NCBI GenBank assembly: GCA_040905145.1
Contig: JBBDSC010000122.1
Location: forward strand, 1-35,369
Direction: 5' to 3'
Length of the DNA: 35,369 bases
Source of the DNA: DATGMS01 sp040905145
GTDB lineage: Bacteria; Bacteroidota; Bacteroidia; Cytophagales; Cyclobacteriaceae
Shown: in pieces, positions 9,287 to 15,983 of the stretch
Layout: each line of letters starts with the position of its first letter
Position numbering within the stretch: position 1 is the stretch's first letter
The notes under the pieces: model-generated
The model's database searches: none
The model's input: the letters and a program-made list of their open reading frames with translations, nothing else
Told to the model about the DNA's origin: nothing
Made by a program: the position numbers and the translations under genes

Positions 9287-10156
9287 ATGAAAGCACAACT
9301 ACTTAGCAAATTTATTGATCAGAGCAGCTCATTTGTATTGGAAAATCATGCCTATAAAAATTTTCTTAAAGTATGGCATTATCATCCTGAACTGGAGTTG
9401 GTCATTATCCTGCAAAGTACCGGTACCCGTTTCGTTGGAGACAGTATTGAAAAATTTGAGCCCGGAGAAATTGTATTACTGGGCGAAAACCTGCCACACT
9501 TATGGCTTAATGATAGAATCTATTTTGAAAAAAATACAAATCTGATTGCTGAAGCATGTGTAATCCACTTTCAAGAAGACTTCGCGGGGGGGCTTTTTAA
9601 AATTCCTGAAATGGCTTATATCAATGACCTGTTCGAAAGGGCAAAACGGGGGATAAAATTTAGTGGCAAATCAAACAAGCCAATCATTAAATCTATTAAT
9701 GACATGTTCTCTTTAAGGGGTTATGACAAACTCATGAAATTTCTCCAGGTATTAAAGTGCCTGTCTGGACGTTCTGATTTCAAAATATTGTCCAGTACAG
9801 GCTATATTAATACTTTCAGAGAAATAAACAACAGTAAAATGGTTCGCATCCATGAATTTATCATGAATAATTTCAAAAAGGACATTTCATTGTGCGATGT
9901 AGCCGAATTAGCAAATATGAACCCTTCTGCTTTTAGCAGGTATTTTAAGAGCATTCAAAAAAAGACTTTTATCCGGTTTTTGAATGAAGTAAGAATTGGC
10001 TATGCATGCAAATTATTAATTGAAGATAAATACAATATTGGGGAGGTCTGTTTTGAATCTGGTTTTAATAATATTTCCAATTTCAACAGGCAATTCAAAT
10101 CCCTGAAAAAAATATCTCCATCTAAATATATAAAAATTTATGAGGGCTTAAACTAA
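9287..10156 (+). CDS. AraC-family transcriptional regulator with N-terminal cupin domain
   Basis: Cytoplasmic sugar-responsive regulator, 289 aa. The N-terminal ~90 residues form a cupin ligand domain: HYHPELELVIILQSTGTRF with paired His near 31-33, then 'FEPGEIVLLGENLPHLW'. The C-terminal ~100 residues hold the two AraC helix-turn-helix units: 'DISLCDVAELANMNPSAFSR' at ~199-218 and 'YNIGEVCFESGFNNISNFNR' at ~249-268, followed by 'KKISPSKYIKIY'. No membrane segment or hybrid two-component domain is present, so the inducer acts inside the cell. It is transcribed away from susC of PUL A and is the only regulator gene in the window. Control of PUL A is inferred from this position. Confidence 0.93.
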   Translation: MKAQLLSKFIDQSSSFVLENHAYKNFLKVWHYHPELELVIILQSTGTRFVGDSIEKFEPGEIVLLGENLPHLWLNDRIYFEKNTNLIAEACVIHFQEDFAGGLFKIPEMAYINDLFERAKRGIKFSGKSNKPIIKSINDMFSLRGYDKLMKFLQVLKCLSGRSDFKILSSTGYINTFREINNSKMVRIHEFIMNNFKKDISLCDVAELANMNPSAFSRYFKSIQKKTFIRFLNEVRIGYACKLLIEDKYNIGEVCFESGFNNISNFNRQFKSLKKISPSKYIKIYEGLN

Positions 10157-10216
10157 CTGCGGCCGTTTATCAATTTTACAGTCCAATCTTGTATCATTCC
10201 CCATTCCCTACACCAA

Positions 10217-10384
10217 TTAATCAAGGTTACCCTTTTTAGATTTACAAGTGGCCGGATTGATATTACAGTTACTGAAGGACATGCCCTGTGTTGAGAGAGG
10301 ATACCCCTTGATTTCTGCATTCAATGATCCTATGGAGGAGCCACAGAAGCTAACATGAAAAAGTGACACAATCTTAATATCCAT
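10217..10384 (-). pseudogene. Small 55-codon frame, possible beta-helix (GH28-like) remnant
   Basis: An ATG-started frame of 55 aa (MDIKIVSLFHVSFCGSSIGS at its start). Its second half contains 'AEIKGYPLSTQGMSFSNCNI' followed by 'KSKKGNLD'. This resembles the turn-strand pattern near the C-terminus of GH28 polygalacturonases ('I.GLP..PI.NITF.NV.I....KG'). There is no signal peptide and no room for a catalytic core, so if the resemblance is real it is a fragment. Alternatives are a free-standing small protein or chance. The resemblance is by eye only. Confidence 0.25.
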
Positions 10385-10460
10385 ACCCTTTTTTCTTTTG
10401 CATAACTATCATTATTTAAACTCCCCATTGAAAGCTTTCCCCAAAAACCAAAATTAGAAG

Positions 10461-10490
10461 AGTCCCAAAAAACGGCAAGTTTTTGAGACT
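10461..10490. terminator. Hairpin in convergent gap
   Basis: AGTCCCAAAAA and TTTTTGAGACT pair over 11 bp with one mismatch around an 8-base loop. It lies 47 bp downstream of the YdeI-like stop on the minus strand and 300 bp beyond the AraC stop. The stem itself supplies an A/T-rich tract, so it could act as a two-way terminator. Confidence 0.4.
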
Positions 10491-10536
10491 GGAGATTTCT
10501 TCCTCTGCCTTGGCTAGAAGATGGTTTCTTAAGCTT

Positions 10537-11094
10537 TTATTTTTTGTACTTATCATTCAGGCCTTTTCCCTGTACAACCAGAGGTTTTATCTTTTCCACT
10601 CTCGACCATGTGGTAGCTTCCTGTTTGGCACCGTGGATATACTCGGCGTATTCATTTTGTTTCGCCTGGGAGAGTGCCAGGAAGCTGTTTTTAAAATCAT
10701 TATCCTCTCGAAATGCTTCCGCCAATTGGGGTGGGGCCGGCAGATTTTCCTTTTTTTGTGGCTGGAGCTTTTTGCGCTGTTTCTCGTTGGCTATGGCTTC
10801 CTGGATATAGGCCAGAATCAGCTTTTCATCCATTTCCTCCCGTGAAGCAAACCTCCACTGACGTAAAGCCTTGGTCACTCCTTCTTGGGCATTGATCAGC
10901 ACATTGCTTTTGTCTTTCAGGAAAATGCCATTATAAAACCAAAGGGCGAAATGGGATTTGAACCCAGCCAGGCCCACGACATTCTGTCCATTAAAAGTAA
11001 ACACAGGAATCCCCCACTTGACAGTTTCCTTCAATTCTGTCTTTTGAATTAAGGATTTTAGCCAGTTCAATTCTTCTTTCCAGGATGGTTTCAT
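10537..11094 (-). CDS. DUF1801 / YdeI-OmdA-type protein
   Basis: Cytoplasmic 185-aa protein of a widespread family whose biochemical role is unclear; some YdeI relatives are linked to resistance against antimicrobial peptides. Residues ~1-95 match the DUF1801 fold ('LKETVKWGIPVFTFNGQNVVGLAGFKSHFALWFYNG' region, then 'RQWRFAS'). The C-terminal half has the YdeI/OmdA segment: 'AFREDNDFKNSFLALSQAKQ' followed by 'EYAEYIHGAKQEATTWSRVEKI'. The ATG at 11094 starts right at the DUF1801 domain. It is unrelated to the sugar genes and begins 5 bp downstream of the last base of a PIN toxin remnant. Confidence 0.8.
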   Translation of the reverse strand: MKPSWKEELNWLKSLIQKTELKETVKWGIPVFTFNGQNVVGLAGFKSHFALWFYNGIFLKDKSNVLINAQEGVTKALRQWRFASREEMDEKLILAYIQEAIANEKQRKKLQPQKKENLPAPPQLAEAFREDNDFKNSFLALSQAKQNEYAEYIHGAKQEATTWSRVEKIKPLVVQGKGLNDKYKK

Positions 11095-11099
11095 TTGTT

Positions 11100-11263
11100 T
11101 TAGTTTTCAAGAAAGTCCTTAGCCCTTAATATCCTTTGGATCCCTGCAATCTGAAATAATATGTTTAGGTTCAATTTAAAGCCTGTCTGGCAATTGAATT
11201 TGGGAGAATGAATGCACTGATCAAAGTGTTTGTATCCAGTACAAACAGCTCAGTCTTCCTCAT
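11100..11263 (-). pseudogene. PIN-domain toxin destroyed by internal deletion
   Basis: An ATG at 11263 overlaps the stop codon of the upstream antitoxin-like gene by 14 bases, as in many type II pairs. It opens a frame reading MRKTELFVLDTNTLISAFIL and then PNSIARQALN before TGA at 11171. This is a clear PIN N-terminus: first catalytic Asp in VLDTN, and the conserved S-ARQAL helix. About 70 bases further, in another frame, the sequence reads FQIAGIQRILRAKDFLEN and stops at 11100, resembling the PIN C-terminus ('GI.IL...DFLE'). The middle of the ~135-aa domain, with the other acidic residues, is missing. The toxin should therefore be inactive. Identification is by motif; the C-terminal match is weaker. 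Confidence 0.7.
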
Positions 11264-11468
11264 TAAGCAATTGATCTAACTTATCTTCTGTCAGTCCGTT
11301 TTTTTCTGCTATTTTTCCGGCTTTATTCAAAAGGTTATCAAATTCGGTTTCCTTCATCTCCCGCAACATCTCTGTGATTTTACGCTCATATTTAGCCCTA
11401 ACCTTCGGAGTACTTTTTCTCCAGGCCTGTGCCAAACGGCTATTCACTTCCAAAACAATCCTATCCAT
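11250..11468 (-). CDS. Small antitoxin-like protein (partner of broken PIN toxin)
   Basis: A 72-aa, charged, helical protein (MDRIVLEVNSRLAQAWRKST at the start, LTEDKLDQLLNEED at the end). The first ~25 residues resemble the short DNA-binding strand-helix region of small antitoxins, and the acidic C-terminal helices could wrap a toxin. The assignment rests on size and on the PIN start codon lying inside its last codons. The gene is intact although its toxin is not, so it may be a relic or a stand-alone regulator. Confidence 0.6.
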   Translation of the reverse strand: MDRIVLEVNSRLAQAWRKSTPKVRAKYERKITEMLREMKETEFDNLLNKAGKIAEKNGLTEDKLDQLLNEED

Positions 11469-11666
11469 GACCTTGATTATATAGTTTATTTATCTGATAT
11501 TTCAGCTGTCCTCTTTCAAGGTACTTCATAACAATTCGCATACTTTGAACATTTCCTTTTCAAGGATATTTGTAAAGTTAATAAACATTGCGCAGATTAA
11601 AACCGTAAGCCCCAGTCTAAAACTTAGAGATCTGTGCTTTATCCTATCATCCCCCATATTTAACAA

Positions 11667-13160
11667 TCATCCTTTATCCTGATAATTAAAAATCCTGGAC
11701 AATAGAAAGCCCGTAAAAAAAATAACCAGGGTGCCAAAGACAATCGTCAGGTTGGCATGAAAGGGACTCCTGAAGCTGCCCCATAAGCCATCTGTAAATA
11801 TGACCGGGGATAAGCTCATCCAGCCTATTACCAGAACACCCAGAATAACACCTATAACGGCATAGATCTTTTTGATGTTTTTACACATATATCCCAACAA
11901 AAAAAGACCCAGGATTCCTCCACTAAAAATGGAAGCCAATGCCCACCAGGCATCCAAGGCACTTTCCACACCATTTAAGGCCAATGCTACTAAAATACTC
12001 AAAAAGCCCATGATGATGGAGGAGATGGTCAAAACCGTCATTGATCCCTTATTGTCCACATTTTTATTGATATATTTTTGGTAATGATCGGAAAGGATCA
12101 CTGTCGCAGAACTATTAATGCTTGTAGAGACGGTACTCATTCCCGCGGCAAATATAGAAGCAATGAGCAGGCCTGTCATTCCCGTGGGCAAACCTGTGAC
12201 AATAAAATGAGGAAATATCTTATCGGCATTTTCCAGGCCCTGCAGGTTTTCCGGCAGTAATTCAGGCATGGCCTGATAGTAGGAAAATAAGGCGGTTCCT
12301 ATAAAGAAAAACAGCAAAGACACGGGAACATATAATAGACTTCCCAACCAGGTGGATTTGATGGCTTCCTTCTCGGTCTTTGCGCTTATATATCTCTGCA
12401 CGTAGTTTTGGTCAATCCCGAAATTTTGAAGGTTAATAAACAAGCCATAAATCAAGATCACCCAAAAGGTAGATTCTGAAAGGCTCCAGTCCAAACTCCC
12501 CAAGCTGAACTTATTCGCCTCCGCGGCTATGGAAAACACCTGCCCCGGACCCTCTGGCATAGAAAACAAAATAACCACGACGCTCGCAACTGCCCCTGCT
12601 ATTAATATAATCCCTTGAACAGCATCCGTCCAGATCACCGCTTCCAGGCCTCCCAAGGTAGCATAAACTATCACGCTTATTCCGGTAACCACAATGATCA
12701 GGGGGATACTCCAGCCTAACAAGGCATTCATGGGCAGGGCCAACAAATACATAATGGCGCCCATGCGGGCCAATTGCGTCAACAAATAACAGATCGAGGC
12801 ATATATCCTGGCCCAGGACCCAAACCGTACCTCCAGGTAATAATATGCCGAGGGACTTTTCATCCTCCTATACAAGGGTACAAAAAACTTTACTGCCATG
12901 ATAGCTGCAAAGGGTATGGACAAACTGAAAACAAATCCGTTCCAATTGCTCAGGTAGGCATTGCCAGGTAAAGCCAAAAAGCTAATACTGCTGACAAAAG
13001 TAGCAAATATGGACATCCCGATAGCCCATGAGGGTAAATTGCCCCCACCAGAAATATAATCAGCCGCAGATCTTTTTTTAAAATAAAAAGAAGCCCCAAA
13101 TAATATGATGGCCGACATATAAAGTAAAAAAACAACTAAATCTACTAATGGTAATTGCAT
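11667..13160 (-). CDS. Sodium:solute symporter (SSS family)
   Basis: Inner-membrane Na+-coupled transporter of 497 aa with about 13 hydrophobic segments. The SSS core is clear: 'GGGNLPSWAIGMSIFATFVS' after TM1, 'YYYLEVRFG', and the signature 'YATLGGLEAVIWTDAVQGII' followed by 'FGIDQNYVQRYISAKTEKEA'. The ATG at 13160 gives a normal short N-terminus before TM1. It lies 95 bp downstream of the DapA/NanA-type aldolase and close to a sialidase-fold gene. SSS transporters in such neighbourhoods often carry sialic acid or other sugar acids, so the aldolase substrate is a reasonable guess for the cargo. The sequence alone does not fix the solute. Confidence 0.93.
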   Translation of the reverse strand: MQLPLVDLVVFLLYMSAIILFGASFYFKKRSAADYISGGGNLPSWAIGMSIFATFVSSISFLALPGNAYLSNWNGFVFSLSIPFAAIMAVKFFVPLYRRMKSPSAYYYLEVRFGSWARIYASICYLLTQLARMGAIMYLLALPMNALLGWSIPLIIVVTGISVIVYATLGGLEAVIWTDAVQGIILIAGAVASVVVILFSMPEGPGQVFSIAAEANKFSLGSLDWSLSESTFWVILIYGLFINLQNFGIDQNYVQRYISAKTEKEAIKSTWLGSLLYVPVSLLFFFIGTALFSYYQAMPELLPENLQGLENADKIFPHFIVTGLPTGMTGLLIASIFAAGMSTVSTSINSSATVILSDHYQKYINKNVDNKGSMTVLTISSIIMGFLSILVALALNGVESALDAWWALASIFSGGILGLFLLGYMCKNIKKIYAVIGVILGVLVIGWMSLSPVIFTDGLWGSFRSPFHANLTIVFGTLVIFFTGFLLSRIFNYQDKG

Positions 13161-13254
13161 GTTTTCCTTAACAGTTAATTTAAAGATAAAAGCGCTCCTT
13201 TCTACTCACGCTTTTTCTCTAGTGTGGGAGGCTATTGGGGAATGGAGAATTGTT

Positions 13255-14172
13255 TTATGTAAGGTGAGAAAGGTTATCTTTTATAATTTCCTTTTCCTCC
13301 TTCTCAAAACTGCTCAATGGAGAAGCCATAAAGTCATTGCAGATCCCCAAAATCGATAAAGCTGCTTTAAGTCCTTTCAAGTAACTGGAGCCTGTTTGGC
13401 CAACCCAATAAATTTTTTGGGAAATCTCCATGATTTTATCCTGGAGCATTATAATTTGGTCAAAATCCCGGGCAACAGCCGCATTATAAAGCTCCACATA
13501 AAGCTTGGGGAACATGTTTGCACCTCCGCTCACCCCACCATGTCCGCCCATCAATACGGCAGAAGCCATCATCTCCTCAGGCCCTACCAGTAGGGTAAAA
13601 GATTTATCGGCTTTCATTAGATAAAGAACCGAATTAAAATACACCGCATTGGCAGAACTGTCCTTTAATCCAATAATCCTGGGATGTTCTGAAAGTTCTT
13701 TTACCGTGGTTGGCTCTATATTAATTTTGGTATAAGACGGCATATTGTACAGGTACAGTGGCAGGGGCAATTTATCAGCCAGGACAATATAATAATCCCT
13801 TAGCTCTGCCTGGCTCATCCCAAAATAATAAGGAGGTGCGGCCACTACTGCAGATGCCTTAGATTCAGCCGCAATAGTGGCCAGGGACAAGCTCTCCTCA
13901 GGGGCAGTATCCGTTATCCCCACCATTATGGGAATTCTTCCATCTACCTTCTCACAGGTATGTCTAATCAATTCTTTTCTCAATGAGTAAGAAAGGCTGG
14001 TAGCTTCTCCTGTTGTGCCAAGGATAAACAAGCCGTGAACCCCTCCTTCAATCAGATGCTCGATCAAGCGATCAAGACCTCTTTTATCCAAAGTCCTTTT
14101 GTCCAACAAAGGGGTTACCATAGGCGGAATAATTCCCTTGAATGGTTTAGGTAAGTTTAAATATTTTGTCAT
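13255..14172 (-). CDS. Dihydrodipicolinate synthase/N-acetylneuraminate lyase family aldolase
   Basis: Class I pyruvate-dependent aldolase that forms or cleaves 2-keto acids through a Schiff base. I start it at ATG 14172 (305 aa, normal for the family); the reading frame runs upstream to 14301 but only across an inverted-repeat element. Visible hallmarks are GTTGE at ~52-56 (carboxylate binding), the catalytic Tyr in LYLYNMP (~142), and the Schiff-base Lys in IIGLKDSS (~K170). Gly-rich 'GGHGGVSGGANMFP' closes the barrel. A housekeeping DapA role is unlikely next to a symporter and sialidase-fold gene. Options are sialic acid lyase or a 2-keto-3-deoxy sugar acid aldolase, for example for ketodeoxy-L-fuconate. 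Epimerase and kinase genes of a classical nan operon are absent. Confidence 0.9.
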   Translation of the reverse strand: MTKYLNLPKPFKGIIPPMVTPLLDKRTLDKRGLDRLIEHLIEGGVHGLFILGTTGEATSLSYSLRKELIRHTCEKVDGRIPIMVGITDTAPEESLSLATIAAESKASAVVAAPPYYFGMSQAELRDYYIVLADKLPLPLYLYNMPSYTKINIEPTTVKELSEHPRIIGLKDSSANAVYFNSVLYLMKADKSFTLLVGPEEMMASAVLMGGHGGVSGGANMFPKLYVELYNAAVARDFDQIIMLQDKIMEISQKIYWVGQTGSSYLKGLKAALSILGICNDFMASPLSSFEKEEKEIIKDNLSHLT

Positions 14173-14254
14173 TTTTTCTAGTTTCAGTACAAGGTATCGG
14201 TAGTCAGAATAATTTACGGAATATTCATAGTTGATGGCATTCTCCCTTAAATAA

Positions 14255-14321
14255 TGAATATTGAGCATTGAATGTTGAATATTTAAATAAACAATAATCA
14301 ATGTTCAACACTCAATATTCA
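14255..14321. repeat. 24-bp inverted repeat element upstream of the aldolase gene
   Basis: TGAATATTGAGCATTGAATG and the next 4 bases (14255-14278) are matched in inverted orientation at 14298-14321 with 4 mismatches in 24 positions, around a 19-bp spacer. Built from repeated TTGAA/TTGAG words, it looks like a dispersed intergenic hairpin element rather than an operator. It occupies the extended 5' reading frame of the aldolase, supporting the later start. Confidence 0.75.
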
Positions 14322-14415
14322 AGGGACAGAAGTATTCATCTCTCTGACAAAGGCTTCTGACTTTTGACTTCCCTGCCTACCGACAGGCGGCCGTCTCCGT
14401 TTCCGGTCTCCCATC
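14322..14415. repeat. C/T-rich interspersed repeat tail with small hairpin
   Basis: Directly beyond the inverted repeat comes a run of CTTCTGACTTTTGACTTCC type words, a small stem (GCCT/AGGC within 14373-14390) and GTCTCCGTTTCCGGTCTCCC. Repetitive pyrimidine-rich text of this type looks like the junk-like interspersed repeats found in Cytophagales intergenic regions. I see no gene in it. Its dispersal elsewhere in the genome is inferred. Confidence 0.5.
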
Positions 14416-15573
14416 TTAAATCTTTTCCGGATCTATGACCGCATATTTTATTGACCGCCTGTTATAAGTATAAGTAATATGAACCAGCCCTTCGTCTGTT
14501 TGAATGATGGCCGGATAAGCATAACCATCCTCTATTGGCTCATTTTCCAAGGTCATTACAGGGGTCCACTCCTTCCCATCGGTGGACAAAGCAAGGTTTA
14601 AAATATTCCTTCCCTTAGGTTCCTCTCCCTCTTTTGTGCTATGGTTATAAATCAATAATTGCCTGCCGTCTTTAAGGGTTACCGCATCGGTGCCGGAATT
14701 GGGATTGGGCAGATCGGTAGCCGTCATCTCACTCCATGTTTGGCCCCCATCTTCTGACCAGCTTTGAGCAATTACATTCTCCCTGGTCCTGCACAACACC
14801 TGTAATTTCCCATCCGGATAAGTTAAAATGCTTGGCTGGATCGCATCAAAAGTCTCCCCGTCATTGATAGGGCCCACTACTTCCCAGGTTTGGCCCTTGT
14901 CCCTGCTAATTTCAAAATGAACCCTCCATTTATCCTCCCCCTCTTCCTCTATCTCGGTACTTGAGGGGTGGATAATGGTTCCATCTTCCAATTGAACCGG
15001 TTTGTTTTTTACGGGTCCCAATAAATGCCCTATCATTTCATCTTCTCCTAGCTTCACGGGCTCAGACCAAGTCCTGCCATCATCTTCGGAAGTAATCATC
15101 ATTCCCCACCATTCCCTGGGGCTTGGCCCCACTTTATAATAAAGCTGAAGGGGTCCTCCTTCGGGAAGGAACAGCACCGGGTTCCAAGAGGGATATTGGA
15201 GGGTGTCATTTTCCACTCCGTTGGCCACTTCTTCCGGCCAGGTCCACTTTCCGTCCTCAAGGCGTGAAACCCTTATCCCTACATCAGGGTGCCTTTCATA
15301 GGTCCCTGCAAAAAAAGCACTGACCAATCCAGATGGCGTTTCCACAATGGTTGAAGCGTGGGTTTCAGGAGTGGGCCTGTTTTCCAAAGGATAAATTAAC
15401 TCGCCTTTGAGATAAGCCCCCTCACCTGGCTTTGCCAAAGGGGGCAAATGATATTTTCCCGTAATCCCGTTGCTCTCCTGATCCATTTCTGATTCGGTTT
15501 GGCTTTCATTTCCATTGTTGGAACAAGAGGCCAGCACTAAGGCCCCAAGGATGGGGAGGATTAAATTTTTCAT
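14416..15573 (-). CDS. Sialidase-fold (BNR/Asp-box) exo-glycosidase lipoprotein
   Basis: Predicted cell-surface or periplasmic six-bladed beta-propeller of the BNR_2 sialidase superfamily, 385 aa. The N-terminus is a lipoprotein signal (MKNLILPILGALVLASC, Cys ~17). At least three Asp-boxes are present (SEDDGRTW, SRDKGQTW, SEDGGQTW), plus a degenerate STDGKEW. 'STIVETPSGLVSAFFAG' and the final 'HITYTYNRRSIKYAVID' are typical of bacterial putative neuraminidases. No FRIP motif is evident (GIRVSRLEDG instead), so true GH33 sialidase activity is uncertain. Related propeller hydrolases act on other sugars. Its neighbours (DapA/NanA-type aldolase and SSS symporter downstream) fit release of a sugar acid. 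Confidence 0.8.
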   Translation of the reverse strand: MKNLILPILGALVLASCSNNGNESQTESEMDQESNGITGKYHLPPLAKPGEGAYLKGELIYPLENRPTPETHASTIVETPSGLVSAFFAGTYERHPDVGIRVSRLEDGKWTWPEEVANGVENDTLQYPSWNPVLFLPEGGPLQLYYKVGPSPREWWGMMITSEDDGRTWSEPVKLGEDEMIGHLLGPVKNKPVQLEDGTIIHPSSTEIEEEGEDKWRVHFEISRDKGQTWEVVGPINDGETFDAIQPSILTYPDGKLQVLCRTRENVIAQSWSEDGGQTWSEMTATDLPNPNSGTDAVTLKDGRQLLIYNHSTKEGEEPKGRNILNLALSTDGKEWTPVMTLENEPIEDGYAYPAIIQTDEGLVHITYTYNRRSIKYAVIDPEKI

Positions 15574-15983
15574 AGTTTATCAACTTGATTTCTTCGTTTA
15601 AATCCTTCCAGGTTTCATTTATTATTTGTTTTTAACAACCATTTCCACCAGAAAACCTGGAAGGTTTTGGTCGACTTGATATGGATAATACTTTTAAAAA
15701 GGATAATTGGGCTAGTTTATCTTTGCATAAAATAAAAATGCCCGTCCTCTGCACCGATCAATAGGTCCAGCACCCTGTTTTTATCCCAATCACAAAGAGA
15801 ATGGCAAATAATAAGTTTTTCATCGTGGTCCGGTCGGTTTTTGGTTATTAAGATCTCTACCTCTATTCAGAATCAGTATTTCAGGTTCCTGTAGATTCCA
15901 TAAATTCATACGGATAATTGGCCTCATCTGCAAAACCCGCGTGATCTGCGGGAAACCTGGTTAGGCTTATAGAAAGATAAGCA
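15574..15983. other. 410-bp gap with gene remnant and repeat hairpins
   Basis: Between the isomerase-like and sialidase-fold genes. It contains a 12-bp perfect inverted repeat (CCTTCCAGGTTT 15604-15615, AAACCTGGAAGG 15653-15664), an FG-GAP-like tail (15717-15827, separate entry), and a CCCGC/GCGGG hairpin at 15936-15952. The hairpin is followed by AAACCTGG (15953-15960), matching the inverted-repeat arm. No intact gene is seen. Confidence 0.6.
15717..15827 (-). pseudogene. C-terminal remnant of an FG-GAP/VCBS-repeat protein
   Basis: A minus-strand frame ending with TAA at 15717 reads HDEKLIICHSLCDWDKNRVL and then DLLIGAEDGHFYFMQR. 'DWD.N.VLDLLIGAEDG' is the calcium-binding FG-GAP/VCBS beta-propeller repeat, and such proteins often end a few residues after this motif. 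An upstream piece in another frame ('RMNLWNLQEPEILILNRGRD') may be part of the same gene after frameshifts. A whole protein would need several hundred more residues. An overlapping frame from ATG 15823 encodes a 21-residue lipoprotein-signal-like peptide, which I consider less likely. Confidence 0.6.

Larger units (their letters stand above)
10157..10536. other. Convergent gap between AraC regulator and YdeI-like gene
   Basis: A 380-bp region between convergent genes. It contains a 55-codon minus-strand frame (10217-10384, listed separately), a plus-strand open frame overlapping the same bases without a start, and a hairpin at 10461-10490. Nothing else is recognisable. Both open frames cannot be real; I favour decayed coding sequence. 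Confidence 0.4.

Noticed and set aside
10217..10384. Lanthipeptide or other modified-peptide precursor in the 55-codon frame
   Set aside because: It has three Cys and Ser/Thr residues, but no leader-like region, no double-Gly site and no modification or export genes nearby.
12774..12971. Possible regulatory or small-protein frame antisense to the symporter
   Set aside because: No domain, and it overlaps conserved transmembrane coding sequence.
15762..15825. ATG at 15823 opening a short lipoprotein-signal-like peptide (MKNLLFAILFVIG)
   Set aside because: It stops after 21 residues and overlaps a much stronger FG-GAP frame; the signal-like look is likely chance.
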